In this document: one piece after another, positions 23,749-32,050 of the stretch
Layout of the letters: each line of letters begins with the position of its first letter
How positions within the stretch are numbered: the stretch's first letter is position 1
NCBI GenBank assembly: GCA_902787715.1
Contig: CADAHQ010000013.1
Coordinates: 1 to 37,273, forward strand
Reading direction: 5' to 3'
Source: an uncultured Lachnospiraceae bacterium
GTDB taxonomy: Bacteria > Bacillota > Clostridia > Lachnospirales > Lachnospiraceae
Length of the DNA: 37,273 nt
Translations under genes and position numbers: made by a program
Notes under the pieces: generated by a model
Told to the model about the DNA's origin: nothing
Databases searched by the model: none
What the model saw: the letters and a program-made list of their open reading frames with translations, nothing else

Positions 23749-24279
23749 TTACGCTTCCTTTCGATACACAAACACCAGCATCCCGTTGCCGTACGGGTCG
23801 TCCTCCGCGCCAAATTCTTCCCTCACGAAGGTGTAGCCGCCCTTTTCGAGCACTCTGGCGGACGCTCCGTTCCCGTGGACAACGCGCCCGTAGCTGACGT
23901 TTGCATGAAACCTTTCGAAGGCAAATTCCGTCATCGCCCGAAGCACTTCCGTGGCAAGACCTCTGCCGCTGTACCGGTCGCAAATCTGGTATCCGATTTC
24001 CACGGCCTCCGGCTCGCCATCCACCTCGCTGACGCCCGTGTCACCGATCAATTCGCCGGTCTCCTTGAGCTGTATGGCGAGGACAAACGGAAGGTGATTA
24101 CCGTCCACACAGTCCCGGAAGAACTGAATCGCTCCCTTCGCCTCATCAAGGTCCGCATAGCATTCATTCGGAAACCACTGCTTCACCTTCTCCTCCGCGT
24201 GGTTTGCATATAACTGTTCTGCATCCTCAGGCTCCAGCTCCCTTACAAGGAGATGCTCTGTTTCAAAATATATTTGCAT
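23749..24279 (-). CDS. GNAT N-acetyltransferase, RimJ/RimL type
   Basis: 176 aa starting MQIYFETEHLLVRELEPEDA, with the IGYQICDRYSGRGLATEVLRA acetyl-CoA-binding region and VVHGNGASARVLEKGGY near the end. Likely acetylates a protein N-terminus or small amine; target unknown. Start at the ATG at 24279, with GGAGGTCGG upstream; the longer open frame passes through the promoter at 24335-24363. Confidence 0.85.
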   Translation of the reverse strand: MQIYFETEHLLVRELEPEDAEQLYANHAEEKVKQWFPNECYADLDEAKGAIQFFRDCVDGNHLPFVLAIQLKETGELIGDTGVSEVDGEPEAVEIGYQICDRYSGRGLATEVLRAMTEFAFERFHANVSYGRVVHGNGASARVLEKGGYTFVREEFGAEDDPYGNGMLVFVYRKEA

Positions 24280-24334
24280 TTTCCGACCTCCGATTCTGAT
24301 TCGTATTCCGTGTTCCGGTTCCCCGTCTGACTCC

Positions 24335-24363
24335 ATTCTATCACACCGCCGGGGCAATGTCAT
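24335..24363 (-). promoter_or_regulatory. Promoter upstream of the GNAT gene
   Basis: ATGACA (24363-24358), 17-bp spacer ending GTGTGA, TAGAAT (24340-24335). A weaker member of the GTGACA/GTGTGG promoter set. Confidence 0.55.
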
Positions 24364-24423
24364 TCTCATGCTTTTGTCAAAAAACAAATGAGAGAGATGC
24401 CGGGGCATCCCTCCCATTTCAAA

Positions 24424-24684
24424 TCAACTTTTCATTTGGCTCAGAATCCGGTAAATGCTTTTTTCCGAGAGGAAGAACCGTTCGGACAACTCCGAAACAC
24501 TGCCTCCCGCAAGAAACGATCGGTAAATCTCCCGATTTCTGTCTCGAATCTCCAGTCTGTAGGGATTCAGCTGCGGTTTCTTTCGCTTCACCTGCGGAAT
24601 GTACACGCTAATTCCGTTTACGTACCGCTGAATCTCCCGTATCAAAGCCTCCGGTAACACAAAGCCGGCATTGGTATAACCCAT
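24424..24684 (-). CDS. CD3324-family HTH protein (Mor-activator-like)
   Basis: 86 aa. It begins MGYTNAGFVLPEALIREIQR and the middle reads GISVYIPQVKRKK. The end carries a helix-turn-helix (GGSVSELSERFFLSEKSIYR), matching the CD3324 family of small clostridial DNA-binding proteins related to the phage Mor activator domain. AAGGAG precedes the ATG at 24684. It has a ~150-nt leader with alternative stems and its own promoter, which suggests regulated expression. Confidence 0.8.
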   Translation of the reverse strand: MGYTNAGFVLPEALIREIQRYVNGISVYIPQVKRKKPQLNPYRLEIRDRNREIYRSFLAGGSVSELSERFFLSEKSIYRILSQMKS

Positions 24685-24842
24685 GGTATCTCTGCTCCTT
24701 TTCTGATATTGCTACGTTCCGAGAGCAGAAATACTAGACAGTTATGCGATGTAAACAGTCTTTGGAAACTGTCGCCCTCTTAAAGGCGAACACCTCTTTT
24801 CAAAATCATTGCAATTCATCCTCCTTTCGAGTGATTACATTC
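24685..24842 (-). other. Structured 5' leader with tiny ORF
   Basis: Between the promoter at 24843-24871 and the CD3324-family start. A 9-codon frame (MILKRGVRL, 24809-24780) follows an AGGAGG site (24825-24820). Next, GACAGTT (24773-24767) can pair with AACTGTC (24743-24737) or, over five bases, with the nearer ACTGT. Mutually exclusive pairing downstream of a leader peptide is the layout of attenuators; function is inferred. Confidence 0.45.
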
Positions 24843-24871
24843 ACTATAGCACTGCGCGGATGAGCCGTCAA
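24843..24871 (-). promoter_or_regulatory. Promoter of the CD3324-family gene
   Basis: TTGACG (24871-24866), 17-bp spacer, TATAGT (24848-24843). It overlaps the non-coding stretch right after the sigma factor stop codon, so the downstream gene is transcribed separately. Confidence 0.7.
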
Positions 24872-24891
24872 TGATTTTCAAACTGCCGTAG

Positions 24892-26439
24892 TTATTTGGT
24901 TTTGAAATAGAACGTCGTGAGATTCTGCTCGTCTGTTCCCTTCGTAAGATACCCGGTTTCTAGGACAACCGAAGCCACATTTTCAAGGAGACTCCACATC
25001 GACACGATGCCGCCGATCTCACGGGCATCCGCATACTCCTTCGAAACGCTCGCAGCGAGCTTATCTGCAGCGTCGTCGCGAATCTTCGCTGCCAGTGTTG
25101 CCACCGCATTGATCTCCGGCGCAAGCTTATCCATGATAACCCCGTAATTTGCATCGGAAATCTCCGCGAAATTCGGGCAGATCTTTCCGTCCTCAATATG
25201 GACAATCTTCTTTTCAAGCATTTCCGTCAGCGTCTCCAGCTGTGCCGTCTCACCGCGGCGGGCTTCACAAGCCAGGAACACTTCGCGTGCGCCCCTCTCA
25301 AAAGGATTCACAACCTTGTCCGAAAGGACGTTATAGTTCAAGACACGCAGGTTGCCTTTCTCCAGGGTGTAATTGCCGTAAATGCCCGACATCGCGAGCT
25401 CATTCTCCCCACGCATTCCCATCACATAGCCGTTATGACCGTTGCCAAGCAACGGGAACGTAAGCTGCGTTTTCATCTTGGATTCCGACTGCTGAACGGC
25501 TTCCCAGAAGATGAGCACCAGGATAAACCATCCCCTCGTGTTCTCATCATCCGCATAGCAACGATAGTCCGTTTCCGGCAAAATGCTCTTGCCCTTTTCC
25601 ACCGCTGCCTTGATGAGCTCGATGTTCTCCTTAACCGTAGCTCTGGCCGCATCGCGTACCGAATCCGTGAATGCCTTATCGTAGATGACAAGACCGCAAT
25701 GGTACTTGTTTCCCTTCTTGATTAATAGCTTCAGTTCCTCGAGTTTCGCAATGTCCTCCTCCAGATACGGCACGGCAACGCCGACATCCGTACTGAGCTC
25801 CTCGATTGTCTTGGGGCTGTCAAATGTCGACAGCATAATGCTTCCCGGGAGTCTGCGTTCAAACAACTCCCAGTATCCGGAGGAATTGTCTCCCCAGAAA
25901 TTGAAACTGAATTTTTCGGGTGCGTAACTGTAGACGCCGTATTCTCTTTGCATATCCATACCTTTTTTAACCCTCCTTCTGCCTTCGAACAGATATTGCT
26001 TCACGTTCGTCTCGGAGATGCCTAATCTGTGCGCAATCTCGTCGCACCGCTCCTGCCGGATGTAATGCCCGATCATAACCTCGCGGTACGTTTTGCTTAA
26101 GAGTGCCAGTTCCCGTCGCAACAAAGAGATGTCCTGCTTATGGATCATATCCTCTTCCGCAGTAATCTGATACATTCCCACACAATCCTCGGGAATCTCA
26201 ACGGTCTCGCATCGCTTCGCCCTCCGCCAGTAGTTCCGGCACAGGTTATCAGCGACCGTCCAGAGATACCCGAAAACAGCTTCGTCATCTTTTACTCTTT
26301 GGTACGAACTGAGCAGCTCCACGGTGATATCCGACGCCACATCTTCGGCTTCCGTCGCATTTCCGAGCCTTCGCACACAATACAGGTAAATTTTCTGCAT
26401 GTTGGCGAGCACAATCTGCTCCATCTGTTCCTTAGTCAT
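24892..26439 (-). CDS. ECF-like sigma factor with large C-terminal extension
   Basis: Residues ~8-75 are sigma region 2 (QKIYLYCVRRLGNATEAEDV, FGYLWTVADNLCRNYWRR) and ~105-158 are region 4 (LSKTYREVMIGHYIRQERCD, LGISETNVKQYLFEGRRRVK). The remaining ~350 residues are extra. They include a winged-helix-like stretch (KTIEELSTDVGVAVPYLEED, ~210-245), then an all-helical region of unknown function. Normal ECF sigmas are about 160-200 aa. No anti-sigma gene lies beside it, so the extension may be a built-in sensor. ATG at 26439. Confidence 0.8.
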   Translation of the reverse strand: MTKEQMEQIVLANMQKIYLYCVRRLGNATEAEDVASDITVELLSSYQRVKDDEAVFGYLWTVADNLCRNYWRRAKRCETVEIPEDCVGMYQITAEEDMIHKQDISLLRRELALLSKTYREVMIGHYIRQERCDEIAHRLGISETNVKQYLFEGRRRVKKGMDMQREYGVYSYAPEKFSFNFWGDNSSGYWELFERRLPGSIMLSTFDSPKTIEELSTDVGVAVPYLEEDIAKLEELKLLIKKGNKYHCGLVIYDKAFTDSVRDAARATVKENIELIKAAVEKGKSILPETDYRCYADDENTRGWFILVLIFWEAVQQSESKMKTQLTFPLLGNGHNGYVMGMRGENELAMSGIYGNYTLEKGNLRVLNYNVLSDKVVNPFERGAREVFLACEARRGETAQLETLTEMLEKKIVHIEDGKICPNFAEISDANYGVIMDKLAPEINAVATLAAKIRDDAADKLAASVSKEYADAREIGGIVSMWSLLENVASVVLETGYLTKGTDEQNLTTFYFKTK

Positions 26440-26511
26440 TGCCTGTCTTCCTCACATCATTTTGAAAGCTTTCACCTGTATAGTGGAAAAAAGGTCGTCC
26501 GGGTTAGGACA

Positions 26512-27063
26512 TTAATCTAAAATATTTTTTCGCGTCTTCCGCCGGTCCTTAAGCGTATTGCGCGGAAACGGCACCTGCAGTCCGGGAAGGACAGCGTCCA
26601 CAAGCTCTCTGTCATTTTCGCTTCCCACCTGCTGCGTGATAAACCATCCGCCGGCCTTCAGCAAGCGCTTAATCTCCGCAGGATCAAAATCGCCGTGCCG
26701 GTTAATGATAATATCGAATGACTCGTCATCAAAAGGAATGCGGGAAGCGTCCGAACACTCCCGCAAATCAATCCCCAAAGGCAACATCTTTTTGCGGCAA
26801 TACTCCACATTCGGCGGATACCCCTCCGTCGCCGCGGTATTCCCGTAAGGGTGATGCAGCGACAACAGGAATTCGCCGCCGCCCGTGTCGTAATCGAGCA
26901 GCTTCATATCGTCGCGAAGCACCTCATGTATGATTGTTTCATAGTCCCAGGGCAGGGCATTTTCCTCTTCGTATCTTCCGTGGATATGCGAAAAATCCCA
27001 CCCCTCAATCCGGGCAATGCTCTCTTCCTTTTCCCATATCCGTCTCAATTCATCATTCGTCAT
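26512..27063 (-). CDS. SAM methyltransferase, C-terminally shortened
   Basis: 183 aa. Motif I LDYDTGGGEFLLSL, DASRIPFDDESFDIIINRH and LLKAGGWFITQQVGSEN are clear. Related proteins I recall run another 50-60 residues after this last segment; here the frame ends NTLKDRRKTRKNILD within 60 bp of it. That suggests loss of the C-terminus, perhaps by deletion next to the sigma gene. Start at the ATG at 27063 with GGTGG in front; a TTG four codons upstream is less likely. It may be non-functional. Confidence 0.65.
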   Translation of the reverse strand: MTNDELRRIWEKEESIARIEGWDFSHIHGRYEEENALPWDYETIIHEVLRDDMKLLDYDTGGGEFLLSLHHPYGNTAATEGYPPNVEYCRKKMLPLGIDLRECSDASRIPFDDESFDIIINRHGDFDPAEIKRLLKAGGWFITQQVGSENDRELVDAVLPGLQVPFPRNTLKDRRKTRKNILD

Positions 27064-27092
27064 TCTATCCACCAAACAAACCGTAGATTGGT

Positions 27093-27608
27093 CTACACTA
27101 TCCCCTCGGCGATGAGCAGCTCTACGACTCTCGCCTCCCGCTCGAACATCATTCTGTTGTACGGGCTCTTTCCGACGTTTCTGTTTTTCGCTATAATCGC
27201 AGCCGGCTCGACATATTCCAGCTCGTAGGATTCCTTCTTCTCGTATTCATCCAGCTGCTGTGAAACCGGCGTTTCGTCCGTATCACAGAGATAATAATAG
27301 TTATCCTGGACAAAGCATTCCGTCTTATCGCCGTCGCTTCTCTGAATCCGGTGAACATAACCGTATTCCCGGATTGACTCCGGCAGAACAACCAGCCCGG
27401 CCTCTTCTCTCGTCTCGCGAATCATGGCCTCCACCGGATCTTCCGCACCCTCAATGCCGCCTCCTGGGAACTTGTAATAGTCATATTCCTTACTGTGTAT
27501 CATCGCGATTTTCCCGTCGCGGATGATAATGCTTCTTGCCGAATTGCGCACAAACGTATGCGTGCAATCATCGTAGTCTTTCAGATCCATGTCAAATAAC
27601 AGTCTCAT
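27093..27608 (-). CDS. Nudix hydrolase
   Basis: 171 aa with a complete Nudix box GGIEGAEDPVEAMIRETREE-AGL. Substrate unknown. The start is the ATG at 27608: GAGGTGAT, which overlaps the upstream stop codon, sits 7 bases in front of it. An ATG at 27617 directly overlapping the upstream TGA is the alternative. Either way it is coupled to the kinase-like gene. Confidence 0.88.
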   Translation of the reverse strand: MRLLFDMDLKDYDDCTHTFVRNSARSIIIRDGKIAMIHSKEYDYYKFPGGGIEGAEDPVEAMIRETREEAGLVVLPESIREYGYVHRIQRSDGDKTECFVQDNYYYLCDTDETPVSQQLDEYEKKESYELEYVEPAAIIAKNRNVGKSPYNRMMFEREARVVELLIAEGIV

Positions 27609-27616
27609 ATCCCCCA

Positions 27617-28609
27617 TCACCTCATGGCGCTTGCGAAATCGATTTCCCGCACCTGCGCGTATTCCATCTCATCAAGTTGCTTCTGAATTGCGGCCGTATC
27701 GGTTCCGGCGTTCTTTAAATCGTCCACAGGGCAGAACCACAGCGGTTTCACGCACCGGTAGATGAGCGGCGCCGCTGCAATCTCTTCCTCGGAAAATGCA
27801 TAGTATTTCTTTACAATCCGAAGCGCCCGCAGAATCTCCGCCAGCTCTTTCTCCATCGTTTCGCCGAGAATCTCCCGGAACAGATAGTTGAGGAACTCGT
27901 CCCGTCCTGCGAGGTTAAAGTCATAGATACCAACGAACCTTCCGTCGGCGTCAATCAGGACATTGGTTTTGTTGAAGTCCGCCTGGAACACGGAAAACGG
28001 GAGTTTGAAATAAACTTTCTCAAGCTCGCGGCGGTTTTCCTCCCACCTTTGAAACATGCGGTCCGTCTGCTCCCGGAAGCACTCCGGCAGAGTCTGACAA
28101 TACTCCCGAAAATCCAGCGCATTCATCGTCACTTCGTCCATCTCGTCCCCGGGATACAAATCAAACAACGTATACGCCGAAGGAGTGTCCGTATAGTCAA
28201 ATCGCTTCGCGGCAATCCGGGCCGTCATGATATACAAATCGTCGGAAAGATAGCTCGCGTCCTTCACATTTTCCGCAGACTCATATTTCGAATACTCCTC
28301 CGCGTAAGCAACGCACCGGTGTCCCTTGTAATCAACAAGCGGAAAATCCCCTTTGAGGGATGCGAATATTTCCGGGCAGTAATAGCCCAGTTTTCGGTAT
28401 TCCTCCGCACACCGCTGCCACATTTTCACGCTGTCCGGCGTAGTAAACGAGTTGCTGGCGACCTTTATGACCAACCGGTCGCCTTTTTCCGTCTCGACAA
28501 AAACAGCCTCCCGAAAATCATCATCTCCGTGGCTGGTTTCAATCGTTCGAAGCTCCTTTATATTGTCACTCACAAACAGTCCGACGATTGTTTGCTCATC
28601 ATGGTTCAT
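27617..28609 (-). CDS. APH-fold phosphotransferase-like protein
   Basis: 330 aa. GDRLVIKVASNSF resembles the ATP-lysine strand, and FQADFNKTNVLIDADG matches the Brenner-type catalytic loop of aminoglycoside/choline kinases, with Gln in place of the usual His but the catalytic Asp and the Asn kept; GIYDFNLAG follows as the metal-binding Asp. It probably phosphorylates a small hydroxyl compound. Resistance function cannot be claimed. A -10-like TATAAT and a palindrome at 28649-28666 lie upstream. Confidence 0.78.
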   Translation of the reverse strand: MNHDEQTIVGLFVSDNIKELRTIETSHGDDDFREAVFVETEKGDRLVIKVASNSFTTPDSVKMWQRCAEEYRKLGYYCPEIFASLKGDFPLVDYKGHRCVAYAEEYSKYESAENVKDASYLSDDLYIMTARIAAKRFDYTDTPSAYTLFDLYPGDEMDEVTMNALDFREYCQTLPECFREQTDRMFQRWEENRRELEKVYFKLPFSVFQADFNKTNVLIDADGRFVGIYDFNLAGRDEFLNYLFREILGETMEKELAEILRALRIVKKYYAFSEEEIAAAPLIYRCVKPLWFCPVDDLKNAGTDTAAIQKQLDEMEYAQVREIDFASAMR

Positions 28610-28648
28610 TTACTTATCTCCCCCAGTACCGTTTCAATAGCTTCATTG

Positions 28649-28666
28649 ATTCTACTCTAGTAGAAT
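28649..28666. repeat. Palindrome ATTCTAC-TCTA-GTAGAAT upstream of the APH-like gene
   Basis: A perfect 7-bp inverted repeat about 40 bp upstream of the ATG and a few bases downstream of a minus-strand TATAAT, which is an operator-like position. It is the third member of the TTCTAC-N4-GTAGAA set. Confidence 0.55.
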
Positions 28667-28686
28667 GCTCCGAGATTATATCTCCA

Positions 28687-29028
28687 TCAGAAATTGGTTC
28701 CGTTCCAGCCCCAGTCTGCCAGCGGATGATAGGTCACGTAAACCGCGTTGCCGGGAATTCCGAGCTTATCCGCGAGCATATCGCAAATCTGTCCCGTCAG
28801 CTTGGTGTAATCCTCCGAAGGGGCGTTTCCGAGCAGAGACACCTCCACATAAGCGCCCTTCTCCAGCTTCTTTCCGCCGAACCAGAGATCATAACCGTCC
28901 TGGATTCCGACCATCAAGTACGCCTCTCCCTTGTGAAGCGTTGCAATCAGTCTTCCGAACTCACTCTTGAGCTCCTCCTTCTTGGTGTCATCCACCGCTA
29001 CGGTGAATTTTGCGTCGATCATCGGCAT
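28687..29028 (-). CDS. MIF-like tautomerase
   Basis: 113 aa of the macrophage-migration-inhibitory-factor family. It begins MPMIDAKFT, so Pro is exposed after Met removal and would be the catalytic base. The middle has LMVGIQDGYDLWFGG and the end YVTYHPLADWGWNGTNF, parallel to MIF's closing GWN-F motif. Expected to form trimers with keto-enol tautomerase activity; physiological substrate unknown. Strong AAAGGAG site. Confidence 0.85.
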   Translation of the reverse strand: MPMIDAKFTVAVDDTKKEELKSEFGRLIATLHKGEAYLMVGIQDGYDLWFGGKKLEKGAYVEVSLLGNAPSEDYTKLTGQICDMLADKLGIPGNAVYVTYHPLADWGWNGTNF

Positions 29029-29090
29029 AACAACTCTCCTTTCCCGGAGGAAATTCCTCCGCGCTTAATCATTTTGCTTATTACTACTGC

Positions 29091-29756
29091 TCAGGCTTGC
29101 CCGCTTTCAAGAATAACCAAGCTGTCAGGCTCTACATGGCAGGGCAAAAACCAGACTTCAACGCCGGCCTCCTTCGCAAGGTCAAAGGCTTCGCCGAACT
29201 CCGGATGCATTTGCCGGTGGGGGCGTACTTCCGCTACACCATCCATTTGAATTACGAATGCAAGAACGGAATGATACCCGGCCTTCAACGCTCCGATCAG
29301 CTCACGGATATGCTTTATTCCCCGCTCCGTCGGTGCGTCCGGAAAATACCCCACCCCGTCAATCTCCAGGGTGCATCCTTTCACTTCCATCAGGTACTTC
29401 TCGTTGTCTCGTTCCATGTAAAAGTCGATTCGGGAATCCCCGTAAGTGTACTCCGGAATCACTTTGTCGCAGCCCCGGACACCGAGCCATTCCCTGACCA
29501 CCTTGTTGGGCGCCTGGCTGTCGATATTAAACAGAATTCCGTTGCTCTTTCGCACAGCCACCAAATCGTATTTCGTCTTTCGGTTAGGCGATTCCGGCGC
29601 GGTCAGCCAGACCTCGCATCCCGGAATCAAAAGCTCCCTGCATCTGCCTGTATTTTTCACGTGCACAATTTCTTTGTGCCCTTCGACCTCCACTTCGGCA
29701 ATGAACCGGTTCGGTCTTCGCAAGAATAACGCCTTTGTAATGTTATCGTAAATCAT
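29091..29756 (-). CDS. sfsA: SfsA-family DNA/RNA nuclease-like protein
   Basis: 221 aa. The N-terminus RRPNRFIAEVEVEGHKEIVHVKN shows the OB-like domain with CRELLIPGCEVWL. The C-terminal PD-(D/E)XK-like core appears as DSRIDFYMERDN then YLMEVKGCTLE. E. coli SfsA was named for sugar-fermentation stimulation; homologues have nuclease activity. Its start overlaps the end of the TfoX gene (ATGA). Confidence 0.92.
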   Translation of the reverse strand: MIYDNITKALFLRRPNRFIAEVEVEGHKEIVHVKNTGRCRELLIPGCEVWLTAPESPNRKTKYDLVAVRKSNGILFNIDSQAPNKVVREWLGVRGCDKVIPEYTYGDSRIDFYMERDNEKYLMEVKGCTLEIDGVGYFPDAPTERGIKHIRELIGALKAGYHSVLAFVIQMDGVAEVRPHRQMHPEFGEAFDLAKEAGVEVWFLPCHVEPDSLVILESGQA

Positions 29757-30082
29757 TTTTCTCCCGATGTTTTCTTTTTCGCCGCCTTCTTTGCCGGAAG
29801 TTCAGCAAACATACCGTCCAGAAGTTCCGAAATCAGCGTCTTATCATCAAAATTATCAAACACATGCATCAGGGTCTTTGACTCTTCATACGGGTAGCGC
29901 AGTTCGGACTCCGCAAGCAATCTGTCCGATGTCGGCGTTCTCTTCAAAAACAGTTCACCCCCGCAGATGTCACCGAGCAGCTTGCCGTTAAAATACACAA
30001 GGTAACCGCCCATCATAGATCTTATGACAACATCCCCGAATTCCGAAAAAACATCGCTAACATACTCGTTAAATTCATTCAC
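29753..30082 (-). CDS. TfoX/Sxy N-terminal-domain protein
   Basis: 109 aa. VIRSMMGGYLVYFNGKLLGDI and the closing LLDGMFAELP followed by a Lys-rich tail match the TfoX N-terminal domain, found alone in many bacteria. In gamma-proteobacteria the longer Sxy/TfoX turns on competence genes; single-domain versions have no set role. I start it at the GTG at 30082 because GGAGG lies 8 bases upstream; the longer frame overlaps the HIT gene. Confidence 0.8.
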   Translation of the reverse strand: MNEFNEYVSDVFSEFGDVVIRSMMGGYLVYFNGKLLGDICGGELFLKRTPTSDRLLAESELRYPYEESKTLMHVFDNFDDKTLISELLDGMFAELPAKKAAKKKTSGEK

Positions 30083-30113
30083 CCTGGTTGTCCTCCGTCG
30101 AATTATGATTTGT

Positions 30114-30608
30114 TTATTGCTGTTGAAAACCGTTTCTGACAATCCCGGTTATTCTTTCGATTTCCCTGTATTTATCGTCGTTTCGGAAATTTTCCAAAGC
30201 ATAGTCAGAGATTGCACCCAGGTTGGCAATAATTTCATCCGTGCACTCGTTCATCCATTCATATCTGGGCAGCAGCCACACATGAAGATGTCTGTTTTCC
30301 TTTTCTTCGAAGATGTAATCAAATCTTTCGCAGATATGATTCTCTCTCATGATTCTGACCGCCTTTTCGGCAATGGAAAACATCTCATTTCTTTCATCCT
30401 CTGTCAGCTCGCTTAACAGTTCGATATGACGTTTCGGCGCGATAATCAAAAAGCCGGGAATCGGTAATTCCCAATCCTGGGAAAGCGTGAAACGCTCATT
30501 TTCATACGCCAATCCGCAGTCCAAATGAAAAGCATGCGCGGCAAATGCACAGCCGGGACAACCGTCATAGGCAAACGCTTTATTATTGTAACTGATGAAT
30601 TTTCCCAC
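30114..30608 (-). CDS. HIT-family nucleotide-binding protein
   Basis: 164 aa with GFLIIAPKRHIELLSELTEDE and the motif HLHVWLLP (H107, H109, W111). The usual HIT triad is H-x-H-x-H; the nucleophile (middle) histidine is kept but the third is Trp. Two N-terminal cysteines (CPGC, 17-20) suggest a metal site, as in many HIT hydrolases. GTG start at 30608 with GGAGG in front. Confidence 0.8.
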   Translation of the reverse strand: MGKFISYNNKAFAYDGCPGCAFAAHAFHLDCGLAYENERFTLSQDWELPIPGFLIIAPKRHIELLSELTEDERNEMFSIAEKAVRIMRENHICERFDYIFEEKENRHLHVWLLPRYEWMNECTDEIIANLGAISDYALENFRNDDKYREIERITGIVRNGFQQQ

Positions 30609-30653
30609 AAAAACTACCTCCGATGAAAAAGGATATCTCTCTGAACGGAAATC

Positions 30654-31631
30654 TTACTTTCTGTTCATTACCATCCTGACGATGGAAACCGGTGTGCCGA
30701 GAGTCCATTCCTTTTTGTGTCCGTCGAATTCAAACCCATATTGGTGATAAAAGCGAATCGCTCTCTCATTTTTCTCAAGCACCCACACGAATATAGTATC
30801 ATATTCGCTGAGCCTGGAAAATGCCTCATTCATCAACCGATATCCTACTTTACGGCCGTAATACTCCTTAAGGACATAAATTGCTTCAACCTCTCCGGCA
30901 TTGGGCAGATCCTCATCTCTCGACGGACCGTATACCGCAAAGCCCACAACCTTCTCGCCGTCCTTAGCGACAATTGTATTTTCCGGGAACCGTCTGGCGC
31001 GTGCTGTCGTGGCCTCTACGGTCATCGTATCAAGATATCTGTCACATACGATCCCCCGGTAAGCTTGCTGCCATGCAGTACAGTGCACATATCCCCTCCC
31101 GCACAACTCCTCGTCCGTCTCCGCTGATTTAATGCAAATCGAATCATTTTTATCTTCCATGGTATTATCATCTCCCTTCAATGACATCACATAGATCTGA
31201 CAGGGATTGGCTTCATCCCAAAGGAGAGGGAACACTTCAAATTCCTTAAAGCCGCAGCTGATGTAAAAAAGGTTCGTCCGGTCATAATCCTCATACCTTC
31301 CCATCTTCACGGTCTTAACCTGCATGAACTCATATCCCTGTGATTTGGCGGTTTCTTTCGCCTTTTCTACCAGCGCCCGTCCGATGCCGCTTCGGTGACA
31401 GTCCTTTAAGACTCCCATAACAGCCAGTTCAACAGTAGCCTTTCCCGTTTCTTTTAAGCAGAGGAATCCTACCGCCTCCCCTTCTTCCTTTGCCGCAAAG
31501 AATGTCCAGCCTGCACTTCCGGAGATATATTCCTCTCTGCTCTCTTCTATCCCAAACCAATCGGTGAGAGCCTCCAGCACTTTCCTTGCGATGGCCTGTT
31601 TTTCATTTGCATCCGTAATCTCAACAATCAT
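30654..31631 (-). CDS. Tandem GNAT acetyltransferase, two fused domains
   Basis: Residues 1-150 form one GNAT domain (VELAVMGVLKDCHRSGIGRALVEK acetyl-CoA loop in the middle). Residues ~165-325 form a second (GEVEAIYVLKEYYGRKVGYRL loop, NERAIRFYHQYGFEF end). Both loops look intact. The junction around residue 155 (DDNTMEDKNDSIC) contains an internal Met, so the second domain may once have been a separate gene. Its ATG overlaps the upstream TAA (TAATG). Confidence 0.82.
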   Translation of the reverse strand: MIVEITDANEKQAIARKVLEALTDWFGIEESREEYISGSAGWTFFAAKEEGEAVGFLCLKETGKATVELAVMGVLKDCHRSGIGRALVEKAKETAKSQGYEFMQVKTVKMGRYEDYDRTNLFYISCGFKEFEVFPLLWDEANPCQIYVMSLKGDDNTMEDKNDSICIKSAETDEELCGRGYVHCTAWQQAYRGIVCDRYLDTMTVEATTARARRFPENTIVAKDGEKVVGFAVYGPSRDEDLPNAGEVEAIYVLKEYYGRKVGYRLMNEAFSRLSEYDTIFVWVLEKNERAIRFYHQYGFEFDGHKKEWTLGTPVSIVRMVMNRK

Positions 31632-32023
31632 TACTCTTTATCCTTTTCGTCATTCTCCTTCAGTGTTTCATCCGGATATTCCCAAAACCCGCCGGTATGG
31701 AAATTCTCATTTCCCAGAGGTTTCGCGGTCAGTTTGAAGATCACGCATCCGTCCGGGCACACGACTGTTTTGGAGTATTTGCCGTCGCCGCCGACCTTGG
31801 TCAGATCGCCGCCGCTTCTGACAGATTCCATCAGGGGATACAGCATCATCATCGTCTTGGAACAGATTCCGTAACCGTCCTCATTAACCGGACAACCGTA
31901 GGTGCACTTGTAGACATCACCGATTTCTTCGCCGTTGCGGCAATACCGCTCCGTATGATCTCCATGTAGGAAGCCCGTTACTTCCACCGTAAATTCATAT
32001 TCTTCATCGTACCACTTTTTCAT
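31631..32023 (-). CDS. TIGR04076-family cysteine-containing protein
   Basis: 130 aa. Spaced cysteines (CRNG, CTYGCP, CSKT, CPDGC) and the phrases YGICSKTMMMLYPLME and VVCPDGCVIFKLTA match the TIGR04076 family. Function unknown; the cysteines suggest metal or redox chemistry. Good context for co-expression with the tandem GNAT gene (TAATG overlap). The ATG at 32023 follows GGAGAAAAAAC. Confidence 0.75.
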   Translation of the reverse strand: MKKWYDEEYEFTVEVTGFLHGDHTERYCRNGEEIGDVYKCTYGCPVNEDGYGICSKTMMMLYPLMESVRSGGDLTKVGGDGKYSKTVVCPDGCVIFKLTAKPLGNENFHTGGFWEYPDETLKENDEKDKE

Positions 32024-32050
32024 GTTTTTTCTCCGTTCGTCAGTTGAACC

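Noticed and set aside
24742-24819. Alternative 25-codon leader ORF (MNCNDFEKRC start)
   Set aside because: Its ATG directly abuts the AGGAGG site with no spacing, so initiation is unlikely; the 9-codon frame is better placed.
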